From assembly GCF_007752345.1 (NCBI RefSeq), contig NZ_CP036299.1, positions 2,939,501 to 3,003,500 on the forward strand: a stretch of 64,000 bases of DNA, read 5' to 3'. Shown in pieces: positions 8,897-19,097 of the stretch (the stretch's first letter is position 1; each line of letters begins with the position of its first letter). Below the pieces are notes generated by a model, which did no database searches, was not told the DNA's origin, and worked only from the letters and a program-made list of their open reading frames with translations. This DNA is from Planctopirus ephydatiae. GTDB taxonomy: Bacteria; Planctomycetota; Planctomycetia; Planctomycetales; Planctomycetaceae. Position numbers and translations under genes: made by a program.

Positions 8897-9763
8897 TTAG
8901 CGCTTCGAAGTGGAGATTGGCGCCAGGTGTTCCTGCTGAAACTGGCGGAATGGAACATTGCGAAGTGAGCCGTTTTTGATCTTTGACTCCCAGTGATGGA
9001 TGTACTCCCGATCCAAGCGAGCGAATCGAGAGGAAATTTCATGTTCGGCACGCCAGTGAATGGGCTGACCATCGGTAATTTCAAGCTCGACGACCATGGG
9101 CATTAACGATCGACTTCTTAACTGCTCGTTCACGAACAATCTGGGAGCAGGAAGCAATGCTCTCGGATAGAGGACCGAATTCAACTGGGCAGTGGAATCG
9201 GCGAACTTCAAATAAGTCTCCATCAGTTCCGGAGCAGCATGAGAACTGGTCTTCACACGGTACTGCACACCCTTTGAACTGAGCTTGAGAGTCTGCGATC
9301 CTTCATCAAATTCTGTAGCAAAATCAGGGTTCAATTGAAAAGTCAGGCATTCAGCGGCTGTTCGGGATGTGGGCGACTCCTGCTTTTCAAGGGATTGAAT
9401 GACTTTCTGTGCTTCTGTCTCAGCGAGTGAAAGAAAATGGCGAATCTCGTCCTGAGAGACTTCCGTCATGAGATTTCGCGACAAAGCGAGGATGACAAAA
9501 TGTTTCTTGGCGGGCTCGTAGATGGTGACTTCCTGAGCCCCTTCGATGAAATCGTAGGATTTACCAGCATGAAAGAGCGTCAGACTGCGGGCCACAACGG
9601 GCGCTTTGTCCGAAGAATCAAGTCGAATATCGCGAACGGTTGTATAGACTCGCAACTCCTGGGCGGGAAGTTGGGTGACCAGAGTGAAAATCAAAACACC
9701 CAGTGTTTGATGTACAAATCGCAGTCCAAACAGCATTTTTGCCATTGAAGAGAGGACAGACAT
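8897..9763 (-). CDS. Secreted protein of unknown function
   Basis: 288 residues, family not recognised. The N-terminus has a hydrophobic stretch (about residues 12-30) ending in LPAQ, which looks like a cleaved signal peptide. The mature part begins ELRVYTTVRDIRLD and has an alternating beta-like pattern in its first about 90 residues (a stretch about a variable being held up to 'KSYDFIEGAQEVTIYEPAKK'). Then comes a helix-rich middle with many Glu and Gln, and a C-terminal third ending in a Lys/Arg tail. No cysteine pairs or catalytic motif stand out. An internal ATG at residue 7 is an alternative start. It stands alone and is divergent from the SDR gene at 9965. Confidence 0.72.
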   Translation of the reverse strand: MSVLSSMAKMLFGLRFVHQTLGVLIFTLVTQLPAQELRVYTTVRDIRLDSSDKAPVVARSLTLFHAGKSYDFIEGAQEVTIYEPAKKHFVILALSRNLMTEVSQDEIRHFLSLAETEAQKVIQSLEKQESPTSRTAAECLTFQLNPDFATEFDEGSQTLKLSSKGVQYRVKTSSHAAPELMETYLKFADSTAQLNSVLYPRALLPAPRLFVNEQLRSRSLMPMVVELEITDGQPIHWRAEHEISSRFARLDREYIHHWESKIKNGSLRNVPFRQFQQEHLAPISTSKR

Positions 9764-9964
9764 GAGGGATGCACCTGTTGATGGGCTAAGGCCAGATCAG
9801 TAACGACGAATTGGTGGGAATCGCTGGCAGATGAGACAGGAGGTAGCCGACGGGATAAGAATACTGGGGTATGAACTTATCTCGAAAAGTGGGTTTTTGG
9901 GCAATTGCAATTGAAAGACTCACTTCGGCGGAACCTGCCGCTCGTGGCGATTGGAAAGTGAACT

Positions 9965-10753
9965 ATGAATCTCCAAAATCGAGTTGTGTTAATTACGGGT
10001 GGCCGCAGACTGGGAGCACATCTGGCAAAACTGCTCGCCGGACGCGGTTCACAGATCGTCATGACCTGGTATCAGAATGAACAGGCGGTCCGTGAAGCTC
10101 TCGCGGCCTGTGAAATGGCCGGTGTCAAGACTTGTTCGATTCAGGCTGATCTTCGCCAATTGCAGGATAACCGGCGGGTTGTGGCTCAAGTTGTTGAGCA
10201 ATTCGGGAGGATCGACATACTGGTTAATCTAACGAGCATTTATACGCGAACACCGTTTGCCAGTCTGGAACCATCCGCTTTTGATGACATGCTCGATTCG
10301 AACTTGAGAGCTCCGTACTACACAGCAACGGAAGTGGCGAAGCAGATGTTGTCACAACCACTGATCGAATCGGCGACGGGCTATTCGCTACGCGGGAAGA
10401 TTGTTCATTTTACGGATTGGGCACTGGATCGACCATACCGGGATTACCTGCCCTATCTGGCAGCCAAGGGTGGCCTGGCTGCATTCACCAAGGCTCTAGC
10501 CGTCGAACTGGCTCCCTCGATTACTGTCAATGCGATTGCTCCGGGGACAGTCTTGCCACCGCCAGGACTCTCGGAAGAAAGTCTCGATGCCATCCGAAAA
10601 AGTGGTGCTCTTGAACAGATCGGTTCTCCGGCAGATGTTAACCATGCGGTACTCTACCTGCTGGAGGGGACCGATTTTGTGACCGGTGAAACTCTGCGAG
10701 TCGATGGAGGCCGCTTTCTGGGACCACCTGAGCAGAATTCTCCTGATTTCTAA
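9965..10753 (+). CDS. SDR family oxidoreductase, pteridine-reductase-like
   Basis: 262 residues with a complete SDR fold pattern but altered motifs. The N-terminal glycine motif reads TGGRRLG and not TGxxxGIG. The usual NNAG reads VNLTS. The active site YLAAK keeps the Tyr-x-x-x-Lys. The C-terminal TGETLRVDGGRFLG is typical of SDR enzymes. An Arg-rich glycine motif and a missing NNAG are features of pteridine reductases and some FabG-like proteins, so reduction of a pterin or similar NADPH-dependent chemistry is a fair guess but unproved. The gene starts at an ATG just after a GTGAACT stretch. It is followed after 48 bases by the glycerol-1-phosphate dehydrogenase gene, probably cotranscribed. 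Confidence 0.87.
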   Translation: MNLQNRVVLITGGRRLGAHLAKLLAGRGSQIVMTWYQNEQAVREALAACEMAGVKTCSIQADLRQLQDNRRVVAQVVEQFGRIDILVNLTSIYTRTPFASLEPSAFDDMLDSNLRAPYYTATEVAKQMLSQPLIESATGYSLRGKIVHFTDWALDRPYRDYLPYLAAKGGLAAFTKALAVELAPSITVNAIAPGTVLPPPGLSEESLDAIRKSGALEQIGSPADVNHAVLYLLEGTDFVTGETLRVDGGRFLGPPEQNSPDF

Positions 10754-10801
10754 CGATCATGCACTCCATGATCTCATTCATCAGATGGCCAGAGTTAGAT
10801 T

Positions 10802-11848
10802 ATGTTAGTTCCCACAATTTCACTTCCGGCATTACTGCGAATTAAGCCAGGTGCAATGAGCCGGCTGGGAATCTATCTGACCAGAGAAAAATTCCAGGAG
10901 ATCGCTCTGTTCAGCAGCACAGGAATGCAAGCCTCGATTCTCGAGGAGGTCGCAAGATCGTTAGAGGCTGAAGATGTAGCAATTCGTGATCGTGAAGAGG
11001 TCGCGGATTCGACCATCGAAAATGCCTTGCGATTGCTGGGGCGACTTCCGGCTGACGTCCAAGCGGTCGTTGGTGTGGGCGGTGGCAAAGCCCTGGATGT
11101 GGCGAAGTTCGTGGCTCATCTGGCGAATCGACCCTACATCGCTGTCCCGACATCGTTGTCGAACGATGGTTTCTGTAGCCCTCAGGCCAGCCTGACACTT
11201 GACGGGCATCGAAAATCAATAGGAGCCCGCTTGCCCTTTGGAGTCGTTGTCGATACGCAGGTCTGTCTGGAAGCGCCGCGCTCTTTGTGGCTTTCCGGGA
11301 TTGGAGACCTGATTGCCAAGTTCACTGCCGTCTACGAGTGGAAGGCTTCGTTTCATGCCCGGGGTGAACCTGTCAACGATCTGGCTGCGCTCCTCTCGGA
11401 TGCGACTGTACGGCAATTTCTTTCCAGACCCACCCACGATCTGGAAGGTATCCGTCTACTGGCGACGGCTTTGATGCTCGGCGGAATCTCCATGGAAATC
11501 AGCGGCACATCCAGACCTGCCAGTGGGAGTGAACATCTCATTTCGCATGCACTCGACGAAATTTCTTCGAGGCCAAGGTTGCATGGCGTGCAGGTGGGGA
11601 TGGCGACCTATCTGATGTCGACCATCATTGGCCAACACACAGAGGAAATTCGAAAGTTGTTGACTGAAACCGGGTTTCTTGATCTGGTGCGAGAAGATCC
11701 GTTCGACGGGGAAGAATGGCGTGCCGCCATTCAGAAAGCACCGTCGATCAAGCCCCACTACTTTTCACTGCTCAATACTCCTGGAAATCAGGAGAAACTG
11801 CTAAGCACGATGCGGGATGATCCGACTCTTGTCGGCTGCTTTCGATAA
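10802..11848 (+). CDS. egsA: Glycerol-1-phosphate dehydrogenase family protein (EgsA/AraM-like)
   Basis: 348 residues of the iron/zinc-dependent dehydroquinate synthase-like superfamily. It has the NAD(P)-binding GVGGGKALDVAK (about residues 92-103) and the family-typical VPTSLSNDGFCSPQASL. The presumed metal ligands are Asp in GIGDLIAK, His in ASGSEHLISHALD and His in RLHGVQVGM. These are diagnostic of sn-glycerol-1-phosphate dehydrogenase, which reduces dihydroxyacetone phosphate to glycerol-1-phosphate. In archaea this makes the lipid backbone; bacterial AraM enzymes do the same reaction. Whether this organism uses the product for lipids cannot be said. It is downstream of an SDR gene on the same strand and ends 10 bases from a convergent deacetylase gene. 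Confidence 0.88.
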   Translation: MLVPTISLPALLRIKPGAMSRLGIYLTREKFQEIALFSSTGMQASILEEVARSLEAEDVAIRDREEVADSTIENALRLLGRLPADVQAVVGVGGGKALDVAKFVAHLANRPYIAVPTSLSNDGFCSPQASLTLDGHRKSIGARLPFGVVVDTQVCLEAPRSLWLSGIGDLIAKFTAVYEWKASFHARGEPVNDLAALLSDATVRQFLSRPTHDLEGIRLLATALMLGGISMEISGTSRPASGSEHLISHALDEISSRPRLHGVQVGMATYLMSTIIGQHTEEIRKLLTETGFLDLVREDPFDGEEWRAAIQKAPSIKPHYFSLLNTPGNQEKLLSTMRDDPTLVGCFR

Positions 11849-11858
11849 CTGTTGGTGA

Positions 11859-12614
11859 TCATGTGGTCTGGCCACCTGATTGAAGTGTCACTTCCGATGA
11901 AGTTATGGATTGGCGAAACGCTGCCTCCTGGGGCAACAGACAGAATTGAAGTCCTGCCTCCTGCCAATAATCGATCAGCGGAGCAAGGACTGCATCGCAG
12001 CGTCCCGTCACAGCTGTCGCTGCATTATCGTGCAGGCAAATCAAAGGATTTTGAGGAAGCGCACTTCGCCCCACGCGAATAACTTCGGCATGAGGCAGGC
12101 GGCTGTCGTAATCTGGCGGGAGATGGTTCCACATCACGATCCGTTGCTGGGATCTTCTGGCCCAGCGAATGGTGGCCATCGTAAAATGGCCGTATGGCGG
12201 GCGATACCACAAAAGTGGCTGACCACTGATCTGCTCAATGACGGCTGCCGATCGATCAAGGTCTGCAATGATGTGGCTGGAAGAAAGCTTCCAGGCATCG
12301 GGATGACCGTAGGAATGGTTGCCAAGATGATGGCCATGATCGATGATGGCACGGATCAATTCAGGGTGCGCCTGAGCACGTTCACCGCAAACAAAGAACG
12401 TTGCGAAGAAGTTCTTCCTGGCGAGAAGCTTCAGTATCTGAGGCGTGCTCTCTGGATGTGGCCCGTCATCAAAGGTGAGTGCTGCTGGTCGATCACCGCT
12501 TGAAAGACCACCGTCTTTTGACCGTGCTGGAAACTCCCACAGGATGGAATCGAAGAAACGAGATCCAATCGCCGGCAGTTTTCTACCCAGCCAGTTTCGC
12601 CAGCGATGCAACAT
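11859..12614 (-). CDS. Polysaccharide deacetylase (NodB homology domain)
   Basis: 251 residues from the ATG at 12614; a TTG nine codons earlier is also in frame. The NodB domain is clear: motif 1 AALTFDDGPHP with the catalytic/metal Asp pair, motif 2 HHLGNHSYGHPD with the two metal His residues, motif 3 RPPYGHF, and a late ICLHDNAA corresponding to the motif with the catalytic His. Known role: metal-dependent removal of N- or O-acetyl groups from chitin oligosaccharides, peptidoglycan or other glycans. No convincing signal peptide is seen, though the N-terminus is basic and moderately hydrophobic, so export is open. The 3' end is convergent with the glycerol-1-phosphate dehydrogenase gene. 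Confidence 0.9.
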   Translation of the reverse strand: MLHRWRNWLGRKLPAIGSRFFDSILWEFPARSKDGGLSSGDRPAALTFDDGPHPESTPQILKLLARKNFFATFFVCGERAQAHPELIRAIIDHGHHLGNHSYGHPDAWKLSSSHIIADLDRSAAVIEQISGQPLLWYRPPYGHFTMATIRWARRSQQRIVMWNHLPPDYDSRLPHAEVIRVGRSALPQNPLICLHDNAATAVTGRCDAVLAPLIDYWQEAGLQFCLLPQEAAFRQSITSSEVTLQSGGQTT

Positions 12615-12682
12615 AGAGAGCGATCTGTTCAGCAATCTCAAGGAGAATCATATTTACCAGCCACACTGCTGGTCGTTGTGAC

Positions 12683-14203
12683 CTACTTGCCGGCTTCAGC
12701 CGACTGACCTGGTAGACGATTCAAGGTGTAATAAGCTTCTTTGTGAAGCAGACTTTCTCCCGATTCGGATTTCACACCGTCTGCGTGCAGTTCATGAACT
12801 GATCCCGGCTGTAAATTCTCGATGGTGAGCTTGACCTTCGTACGATCAGCATTCAATTCAGCTCGCACGATCTTCTGCTGGGCATGGTCAACTTCGGGGC
12901 TGCCATATGATGCCTGATAAATGTAGGTGTAGCTGGTCATCTTATAGCTTTCGGGATTGCTGGCAGAACTGGCATCGACCGGCCGCGTGAAAGTCAGCAG
13001 GAAACCATCAGACTGTGCCTCCATTTTGAGAATTTCAAAAGGTGTCTTGCCTGTCCAGTGGATTCGATCCAGCGCAAAAGGCTTCGGTCCGCGTGAGCCC
13101 CAGCCACGATTGGTTCCACCGACGAACAGATCACCCTGCGGGGCAAACTGTAATGCCAATGAGCCAGATCCTGTCCCTGATCGGAACGGGAAGCAGGCTC
13201 CCTGATAGTGGCCGTCGATCTTTTCCAGGAAGCAGCGCATCACAGTGGAATGTGTCTGATCACCCACAAACAACTGCTCATTAAAGGGGCCAAACTTCCC
13301 TTGAGTCGTATCGCAGGCAATACCGGAAGCTGACTGTCCCATCTTCTGGTAAGGAAACAGAATCGCAGCGGGCTCGTATTCAGGGATTTTGGCAGCTTCT
13401 GTCATGAAGCGACTTCCCGACTGTGGTTCTTGCGGCTTGGCACCCATGTTGGGAGCCTGTTCGTACCATTTGTTTCCACCGGGATGACCAACAAACTTGC
13501 CCGGAGGAAGATGCTTGAGCGCACAGGTTCCATTCCACGGGCCTTGGTTATCGGTGTAGAAGACATCTCCTTGAGCGTTAAAGCCAATCCCGCCGGGAGA
13601 ACGAATTCCTGAGCATGTGGGAATTGCGACACCATCGGGGCCAATCCGCAGGCACCAGCCGCGAAACTTGACTTCGCTGCTGAAAGAACCCGTTAAACAA
13701 AGCACGACCCAGATGTTTCCTTCTTTGTCGAACTTGGAACCGAAGGCATACTCGTGATAGTCTCCGTTGATATGCCATGAATCGTTGACGGTCTCGAATT
13801 GATCGGCGACTCCATCATTGTTGGTATCACGCAAGCGACTGAGTTCACCCCGCTGCGTGACATAAAGAGCATCGTCTTTCCAGGCCAGTCCCAGCACTTC
13901 GTGAAGCCCTTCGGCAAATCGCTTCCAGGTGGTCTTGGAGACATCGGCACCTTCGACGCCATCCGCAAACCAGATTTCTCCCCGGCGTGTCGATACGGCA
14001 ATCTTGCCATTCGGCAGAAATTCCAGTGCGCCAATTTCCAGCGTCACGTCTTTGGGAAGAGGAATCGCTTCCAACTGGTAGTATTCGGACTCTTCGGCTG
14101 CATAAATGCTCGAGGATACGAAGAAGCAGCACAACATCAAAAGCAGAGCATTTTTTCCTGCCAACCATGTTCGTGCAGGCAAGGTGAAGATCGTGCGAGG
14201 CAT
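12683..14203 (-). CDS. Secreted beta-propeller protein, L-sorbosone dehydrogenase-like
   Basis: 506 residues from the ATG at 14203, preceded by AGAGAG at about 8 bases; a TTG nine codons upstream is also in frame. A signal peptide is visible ([18 protein letters not shown]). The body has the repeating pattern of a PQQ/sorbosone-type propeller: [58 protein letters not shown] and [16 protein letters not shown]. The [12 protein letters not shown] stretch resembles a calcium-binding loop. The last about 110 residues form a beta-sandwich-like tail. Family enzymes oxidise sugars or aldehydes, but many planctomycete members have no known substrate. It follows the pentaheme gene after about 50 bases, suggesting that the heme protein accepts its electrons. 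Confidence 0.85.
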   Translation of the reverse strand: MPRTIFTLPARTWLAGKNALLLMLCCFFVSSSIYAAEESEYYQLEAIPLPKDVTLEIGALEFLPNGKIAVSTRRGEIWFADGVEGADVSKTTWKRFAEGLHEVLGLAWKDDALYVTQRGELSRLRDTNNDGVADQFETVNDSWHINGDYHEYAFGSKFDKEGNIWVVLCLTGSFSSEVKFRGWCLRIGPDGVAIPTCSGIRSPGGIGFNAQGDVFYTDNQGPWNGTCALKHLPPGKFVGHPGGNKWYEQAPNMGAKPQEPQSGSRFMTEAAKIPEYEPAAILFPYQKMGQSASGIACDTTQGKFGPFNEQLFVGDQTHSTVMRCFLEKIDGHYQGACFPFRSGTGSGSLALQFAPQGDLFVGGTNRGWGSRGPKPFALDRIHWTGKTPFEILKMEAQSDGFLLTFTRPVDASSASNPESYKMTSYTYIYQASYGSPEVDHAQQKIVRAELNADRTKVKLTIENLQPGSVHELHADGVKSESGESLLHKEAYYTLNRLPGQSAEAGK

Positions 14204-14255
14204 ATGCGAAACTCTCTGAATGGAGATCAAAACAAGTAAAAATCGAGCGATCAGA

Positions 14256-17165
14256 CTACCAGTTGAATTTCAACACCCAGCCGGTGGCTTTGTCGGGATG
14301 AAGCGGCAAAAGAAGTTCTTTTGAATTGCCCATCGTTCGCAATTGTGGATGCAGCCCTTGTGTACCAGCCTGTGGTTCGATGGTGAGCCGCCAGACCCCG
14401 TCAATCAGCCAGGTTGTGCTGGAGGATGAATTCCCTGCGAGCGATTCCTCCTGCTCGATGCGTGAGGCTTTCAGAACACGGAATTGCGGCGTGCCGTCCG
14501 TCGAACTGATGGTAGATCCTTTGTATGGACGAGTGAGGATTGTCCGCTGCAAATCTGTCGTGGTGTCGTTGGGACTGGACTTCCATGCGGAGAATTGATC
14601 GATGACATCCAGACGACCATCCGTGAACTGGAAAGCCGTCAGCGCCGGTTGATCCTTGGCAACCACGGGAAGCGAGTAACCCTGGAAGCGATAGCCGTTT
14701 TCGCGAGCCAGACCTTCCGGCCATGCCTGATCGGGAGTTGTCAGATATGCGACCGGGCGACCATCGGGCATTGCCAATATCTCGTCACCGGATGGCCCTG
14801 TGAAACCTTGGCCACGACCTGTCCAATGCCTGGAAGCATCAATGAAAGCTCCGTGCCAGATCATCGCCAGACGCATGTTGTTTGCATCCCATGCGAGGTT
14901 TACCTTCTCAGGGAAAGCGATGCCAATACCGCGCGAGCCGGCCCCTTCAATGAAGTTACGATAGACCAGAGGAGTGTCTGTGGCGACAAGTTCAATCGGT
15001 TCCCGGATCAAACCCGCGGGAATTGCGGCTTTCTCACCGTCACTCAAATACATCCAGACAGCCCGAATCTGGAGTTCGGGTTTGCCTTCCAAAAGATCCG
15101 GCAAACTGGTAGTTCCAAAGGGCCAGGCGGCGGGCATGCGAGTTCCCGGTCGATACTCCTGCGGATTAGCCAGATAGCGAACGAACCAGTCTTCGCGAAG
15201 GCGGCTGGTCATCGAAGCCAGATTGATGGCCCGAATCCCGATGGAAGGATATTGGCCAAAATCATGGCATTTGATGCAGGAAAGCGAGTTGCCCCCCACC
15301 ATGTGTCGGCCAGCGGCCTTGATGCGATAATCCGGTTCGTTGAACTTCGCGATCGTATCGGGTGCAGGCTCAGGTTTACGATCAGACGCGAGCAGCAGAT
15401 CCTTCAGATGGCCAATCGCTCCCGACCCGTAGCGAGGCATGTGAGTGAGCATGTAATTCTGGCGGTTGTTCGCACCTTCATTCAGTAGTTTGGCCAGCCA
15501 GTCATCTCGTAATTTATCGCCTACACCGTTGAGTGAAGGAGGTAGTCGTCCTTCATCACCCATTTCCTTCATCGTCGTCTCGAAGACGCTGTCGCGAATC
15601 TTTTCTGCACCGCCGTAGAGACCGCGCTGATGGCAGGCATAGCAGTTGAAAGCAAGAAACGTCTGGTGAATTTTCGCCGGGCCGGAAGTTAACGCGGCCA
15701 GTGCTTCTGGTTGGCTGGCAACATCCTTCAAAGCTTTGAGTGCCTGCTTAATTGAAGATCTTTGAGCCTCGGACAAACGGTAATTTGCTGATTTCCCGGA
15801 AACCGATTCCGCGAGGCAACCTTTCGTGAGATCGATCTTTGCCAGCTCAGTTGCCTGATGTTGTGGCTTCAGGGTGTCGTTCCCCTGCTTATATTCATGA
15901 CAGGCAGCACAATTCAAAGAGGTAAAGAGTTCCTTGCCTTGAGCCGCCAGATTGGGATCGAACTCGAAGGGACGTTTGGCCAGTTCCTGACCGGCAGATG
16001 CTTTTGAAGGAAGCGCGACCAGCAGTGATTCGAGAGGGCGACGGCTGAGCTTCGGCCCCTGAACTTCAACTTTTAATTCGGCTCCACCACCTTGCTGGAA
16101 AAACTCTACCACGACGGGGTGTTTGCCTGCGTCGAGCCTGGTCTTACCGGCTTTGGTTTGAGCGGGATGAATACCATCCATCTTGGCGACAGAAGCACCA
16201 TCAATTTTCAGTTCGCTGCCATCGTCAGAAGTGATCCAGAACTGGTATTCACCGGCTGCGGGAACATCGATTGTGCCTGTGAAGACGAGACCATAGTCTG
16301 ATTTTTTAGGGGCGATCTCGACATCAAAACCTGATGTTTCACCACTGGAAACCGATTTGAGTTCTGAAAAGTTAGGGAGATTCTCCCAGCTTCCTTCGTA
16401 GTAGGCATAGGTCAGATTGGGTGGAAATGTGAGATCGCGGAAAAACCAGGCGACGATTTCACGAATCTCTTCATCTTTGAGATTGAGGCTTGGCATGCGT
16501 GCTGATGGCCTGGCTTCATGCGGCTCTTTCAAAAAGCGAGCCAGACTTTCGACCGTGTACTTCTGGCTCACATGTGCCAGACTGACAGAGGTCTTCCAAT
16601 CCTCAGCCCCATCCTTGGCAAGATTGTGGCAGGCAGCACAGCCGACTCGCTGGAACGTATTCGCTCCTTTATTGGCAAGCCCACGATCCACGAAGGAGTT
16701 TCTGAGAGGTTTATCGGAAGCTAGAAAATGAGTGAGTGCTAAAGCAGCCGAAGCTCGCTCATTTTCCTGGAGAGCACCCAGAATATGAGGCATCGTGGTG
16801 CCTGGCTTGGCCAGATGCGGATCTGCGAGATACTCAAGAATCCATTCGGGCTGAACTCTTTGCGAGACGTTCGTAAGCCGAGGAGCCTGCTTGGAAAGCA
16901 AAACCTGCTTCAACTCATTGCTGGTTGCATGGCAGGCGACACAATTGAGTTCTCCCACCAGCAGGCGGCCGAGTGCCAGTTCATCGACGGGTTGACGATC
17001 TTCTTCCTCATCGGCGGCATCGCCCAGAGTCTGGCCATGATAGCGTTCATAACCTGCAATACGCGGCGAGCGATCTACTTTTGCCGCACTCTCGATGGCC
17101 CAGCTTGTTGAAGGCAGGGTTGCAATCGTCGACAAGCACCACAGCATAAGACTGTAGCGGGACAT
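14256..17165 (-). CDS. Secreted pentaheme c-type cytochrome with PA14-like domain
   Basis: About 969 residues from the ATG at 17165, which gives a clean signal peptide ([19 protein letters not shown]); an in-frame GTG lies at 17207. Five CxxCH heme sites are seen: CVACH, CAACH, CAACH, CYACH and CIKCH. Between the second and third is a PA14-like beta-sandwich (about residues 275-385) with [29 protein letters not shown] split over two lines of evidence: the FTG...GEYQFWI core and the [11 protein letters not shown] turn. PA14 domains often bind glycans. The C-terminal about 270 residues, with repeated Trp and Gly, form an unassigned beta-rich region. Inferred role: periplasmic or surface electron carrier, working with the propeller protein encoded next. 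Confidence 0.88.
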   Translation of the reverse strand: MSRYSLMLWCLSTIATLPSTSWAIESAAKVDRSPRIAGYERYHGQTLGDAADEEEDRQPVDELALGRLLVGELNCVACHATSNELKQVLLSKQAPRLTNVSQRVQPEWILEYLADPHLAKPGTTMPHILGALQENERASAALALTHFLASDKPLRNSFVDRGLANKGANTFQRVGCAACHNLAKDGAEDWKTSVSLAHVSQKYTVESLARFLKEPHEARPSARMPSLNLKDEEIREIVAWFFRDLTFPPNLTYAYYEGSWENLPNFSELKSVSSGETSGFDVEIAPKKSDYGLVFTGTIDVPAAGEYQFWITSDDGSELKIDGASVAKMDGIHPAQTKAGKTRLDAGKHPVVVEFFQQGGGAELKVEVQGPKLSRRPLESLLVALPSKASAGQELAKRPFEFDPNLAAQGKELFTSLNCAACHEYKQGNDTLKPQHQATELAKIDLTKGCLAESVSGKSANYRLSEAQRSSIKQALKALKDVASQPEALAALTSGPAKIHQTFLAFNCYACHQRGLYGGAEKIRDSVFETTMKEMGDEGRLPPSLNGVGDKLRDDWLAKLLNEGANNRQNYMLTHMPRYGSGAIGHLKDLLLASDRKPEPAPDTIAKFNEPDYRIKAAGRHMVGGNSLSCIKCHDFGQYPSIGIRAINLASMTSRLREDWFVRYLANPQEYRPGTRMPAAWPFGTTSLPDLLEGKPELQIRAVWMYLSDGEKAAIPAGLIREPIELVATDTPLVYRNFIEGAGSRGIGIAFPEKVNLAWDANNMRLAMIWHGAFIDASRHWTGRGQGFTGPSGDEILAMPDGRPVAYLTTPDQAWPEGLARENGYRFQGYSLPVVAKDQPALTAFQFTDGRLDVIDQFSAWKSSPNDTTTDLQRTILTRPYKGSTISSTDGTPQFRVLKASRIEQEESLAGNSSSSTTWLIDGVWRLTIEPQAGTQGLHPQLRTMGNSKELLLPLHPDKATGWVLKFNW

Positions 17166-17339
17166 CCAATGAGACCATTGAACATTCGAAATCAAGGTGG
17201 GATTCACAGCAGGCGGCTTCCTGGCAGACTACATCTTGCAGTTAAAGATCGTTACTGATCAGTCCTCGCCAGCTGTGAGGTCGAAGAACATCTCCTCCAT
17301 CGACTCTCTGGCAAAGATCAATCAATAGCGATGTGTTAC

Positions 17340-17349
17340 CACAATTGTG
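17340..17349. repeat. 10-bp perfect palindrome between two minus strand genes
   Basis: CACAATTGTG is self-complementary and lies between the end of the TolC-like gene and the start of the pentaheme gene. It is a possible operator for the latter but unsupported by anything else. Confidence 0.25.
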
Positions 17350-17427
17350 ACGTCAGAAAAACCCCCTCATCACTCAGTTTTGATCATTTTTTTCCGGAGT
17401 GATCCACCTGAGAAAACTCGTCGACGC

Positions 17428-18999
17428 TTAAGGAAACTGGTTCTCCTGCAATAAACCAGCAATCCCGGCTGCAGAGACCCAATACTGCTCCTGAGCTTCG
17501 ATCGATGCCAGCTCGGTTTCGAGTAGTGTTCTTTGGGATTGCAGCAATCTGAGAAAGTCGATCTGCCCTTGCGCGTAGAGTGTCTGGCTGATTGCCAGAG
17601 TTTCACGGGCCTGAGGCAGGATTTCGATGTGATACTTTTCCACCAGTTGCCGGGATGTTTCGTAGGTGGCATAGGCTTGTGCAGCGAGGTTGGAAAGTTC
17701 CAGTTCCGTCTTCTGAAGATCGGCTCTGGCCCCAGAAAGGCTGGCCTCTGCGGAAGAAATGTTTCCCTGATTCTGATTCCAGAGGGGCACACTCATTGTG
17801 ACCTGGAACAAGCCCTGATTTTCAGCCGGAACACCAATCTGCCGCTGATATCCACCCATGACATCAAAGTTTGGAACTGGTTCTACGCGAGCACGCTGCA
17901 GCAGGCGGGACATGCGTTCGATTTCGAGCCGGGCGATGCTCGCCTGTGGATGAAAATTAGCCGCAGCGACCTGGATTTCGTCAAGTTGATAACTTCTCGC
18001 TTCGGTATTCAAGTCGCCGCTGACTGATTGAATGTTTAATGCGGGACAGGCGACCAGCAAAGCCAGTTGTCTTTTGCCAACGTTGTAAATCGTTTGTGCA
18101 TTCTGCAACGCGACTTCTGATCGGCGGCGTTCAATATCGAGCAGCAGAATATCTGACTTGGCACCTTCACCAGCCTTGAACAGTCTTTCAGAAATATCGA
18201 GTGATCTTGTGGCAATGCTGACGAGTTCTTCCAGAATTCGAGTCCGCTTCTGAGCTGCCAGTACTGCGTAATACTTTTGACGCAATTCCGTCAGGACGAT
18301 GAATCGCTCCTGTTGCCATTCGTACTGGGCCTGAGTGACAGCCGTTTGAGCGGCAGCGGCACTGATCTTGAGCTTTCGTGCCGTCACGATTTCCTGAGAG
18401 ATGAAACCGTTGTATTGACTTTCATTTCCATCGATTTGAGGTGAAGAAGCGGAAATTCGAGGATTGGGATACAACCCGGCTTGCACAGTGGCTCCCTGTG
18501 CCGATTGAATCTTGCGGAAGGCTGTGGTGAGCCTTGGGTGATACATCTCTGCGAAAGTCGACAGGTCTTCCAGAGAGTAGACATTCTGTTGAGGAAGGAC
18601 TGCAATCTCGGCAGTCCCCGGAGAAATCTCATAAGAGGTCACGTCTTTGTAGGAAGCGGCTTCATCAGGTGCTGGGGGGACAGGAGGAACACGAGATGTG
18701 CCTGCCGGTATCTCGAGAGACACTTGCTGCAGCGGTTGATTCGCTTCCTCTGAAACACCTTGAGACGCGACTTTGTGGTCGTGATTTTCAGCAGGCTGCG
18801 TTTGAGCAGCTTCAGAAGTGGCTCGCGCCGGTTTGAGCCACCGCCACAGCTTCCCCTTAGGCGCTGGCTCTGACGCCACTGCCATTAGCGGCAAAAACTG
18901 CAGAAGAATGAGCGATGTCAGTACGACACATATTTGAAGGCGAACCAGAGCAAGGCCGCACCGTCGTAAAGACAGCTTTTTCGTGAAAACATTCAGCAT
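17428..18999 (-). CDS. TolC/CzcC-family outer membrane efflux protein
   Basis: 523 residues from the ATG at 18999, chosen because a perfect GGGAGG lies 6 bases before it. A hydrophobic signal segment (VVLTSLILLQFLPLMAVAS) is followed by a proline-rich, low-complexity stretch of about 85 residues. Two outer membrane efflux protein repeats follow: the first around YHPRLTTAFRKIQSAQGATVQAGLYPNPRIS (seen as PRLTTAF...GLYPNP), and the second around PQASIARLEIERMSRLLQRA and VPLWNQNQGNISSA. Long helical segments rich in Ala, Gln and Glu fit the alpha-barrel. Role: outer membrane channel of the heavy-metal RND pump encoded directly upstream. It is last in the operon. Confidence 0.92.
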   Translation of the reverse strand: MLNVFTKKLSLRRCGLALVRLQICVVLTSLILLQFLPLMAVASEPAPKGKLWRWLKPARATSEAAQTQPAENHDHKVASQGVSEEANQPLQQVSLEIPAGTSRVPPVPPAPDEAASYKDVTSYEISPGTAEIAVLPQQNVYSLEDLSTFAEMYHPRLTTAFRKIQSAQGATVQAGLYPNPRISASSPQIDGNESQYNGFISQEIVTARKLKISAAAAQTAVTQAQYEWQQERFIVLTELRQKYYAVLAAQKRTRILEELVSIATRSLDISERLFKAGEGAKSDILLLDIERRRSEVALQNAQTIYNVGKRQLALLVACPALNIQSVSGDLNTEARSYQLDEIQVAAANFHPQASIARLEIERMSRLLQRARVEPVPNFDVMGGYQRQIGVPAENQGLFQVTMSVPLWNQNQGNISSAEASLSGARADLQKTELELSNLAAQAYATYETSRQLVEKYHIEILPQARETLAISQTLYAQGQIDFLRLLQSQRTLLETELASIEAQEQYWVSAAGIAGLLQENQFP

Positions 19000-19097
19000 T
19001 TCTGGCCTCCCTGCCAAAATCTCAAAGGAGATATCGATCCGTTAGGTTCGCGCAATTCATTTCAGTCGTTCATGACGGCACATCCGCCACAATCGAT

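Noticed and set aside
14484-15488. Open frame of 334 codons on the + strand
   Set aside because: It lies fully antisense to the pentaheme gene, which has five heme motifs and a PA14-like domain; the + strand product has no family features.
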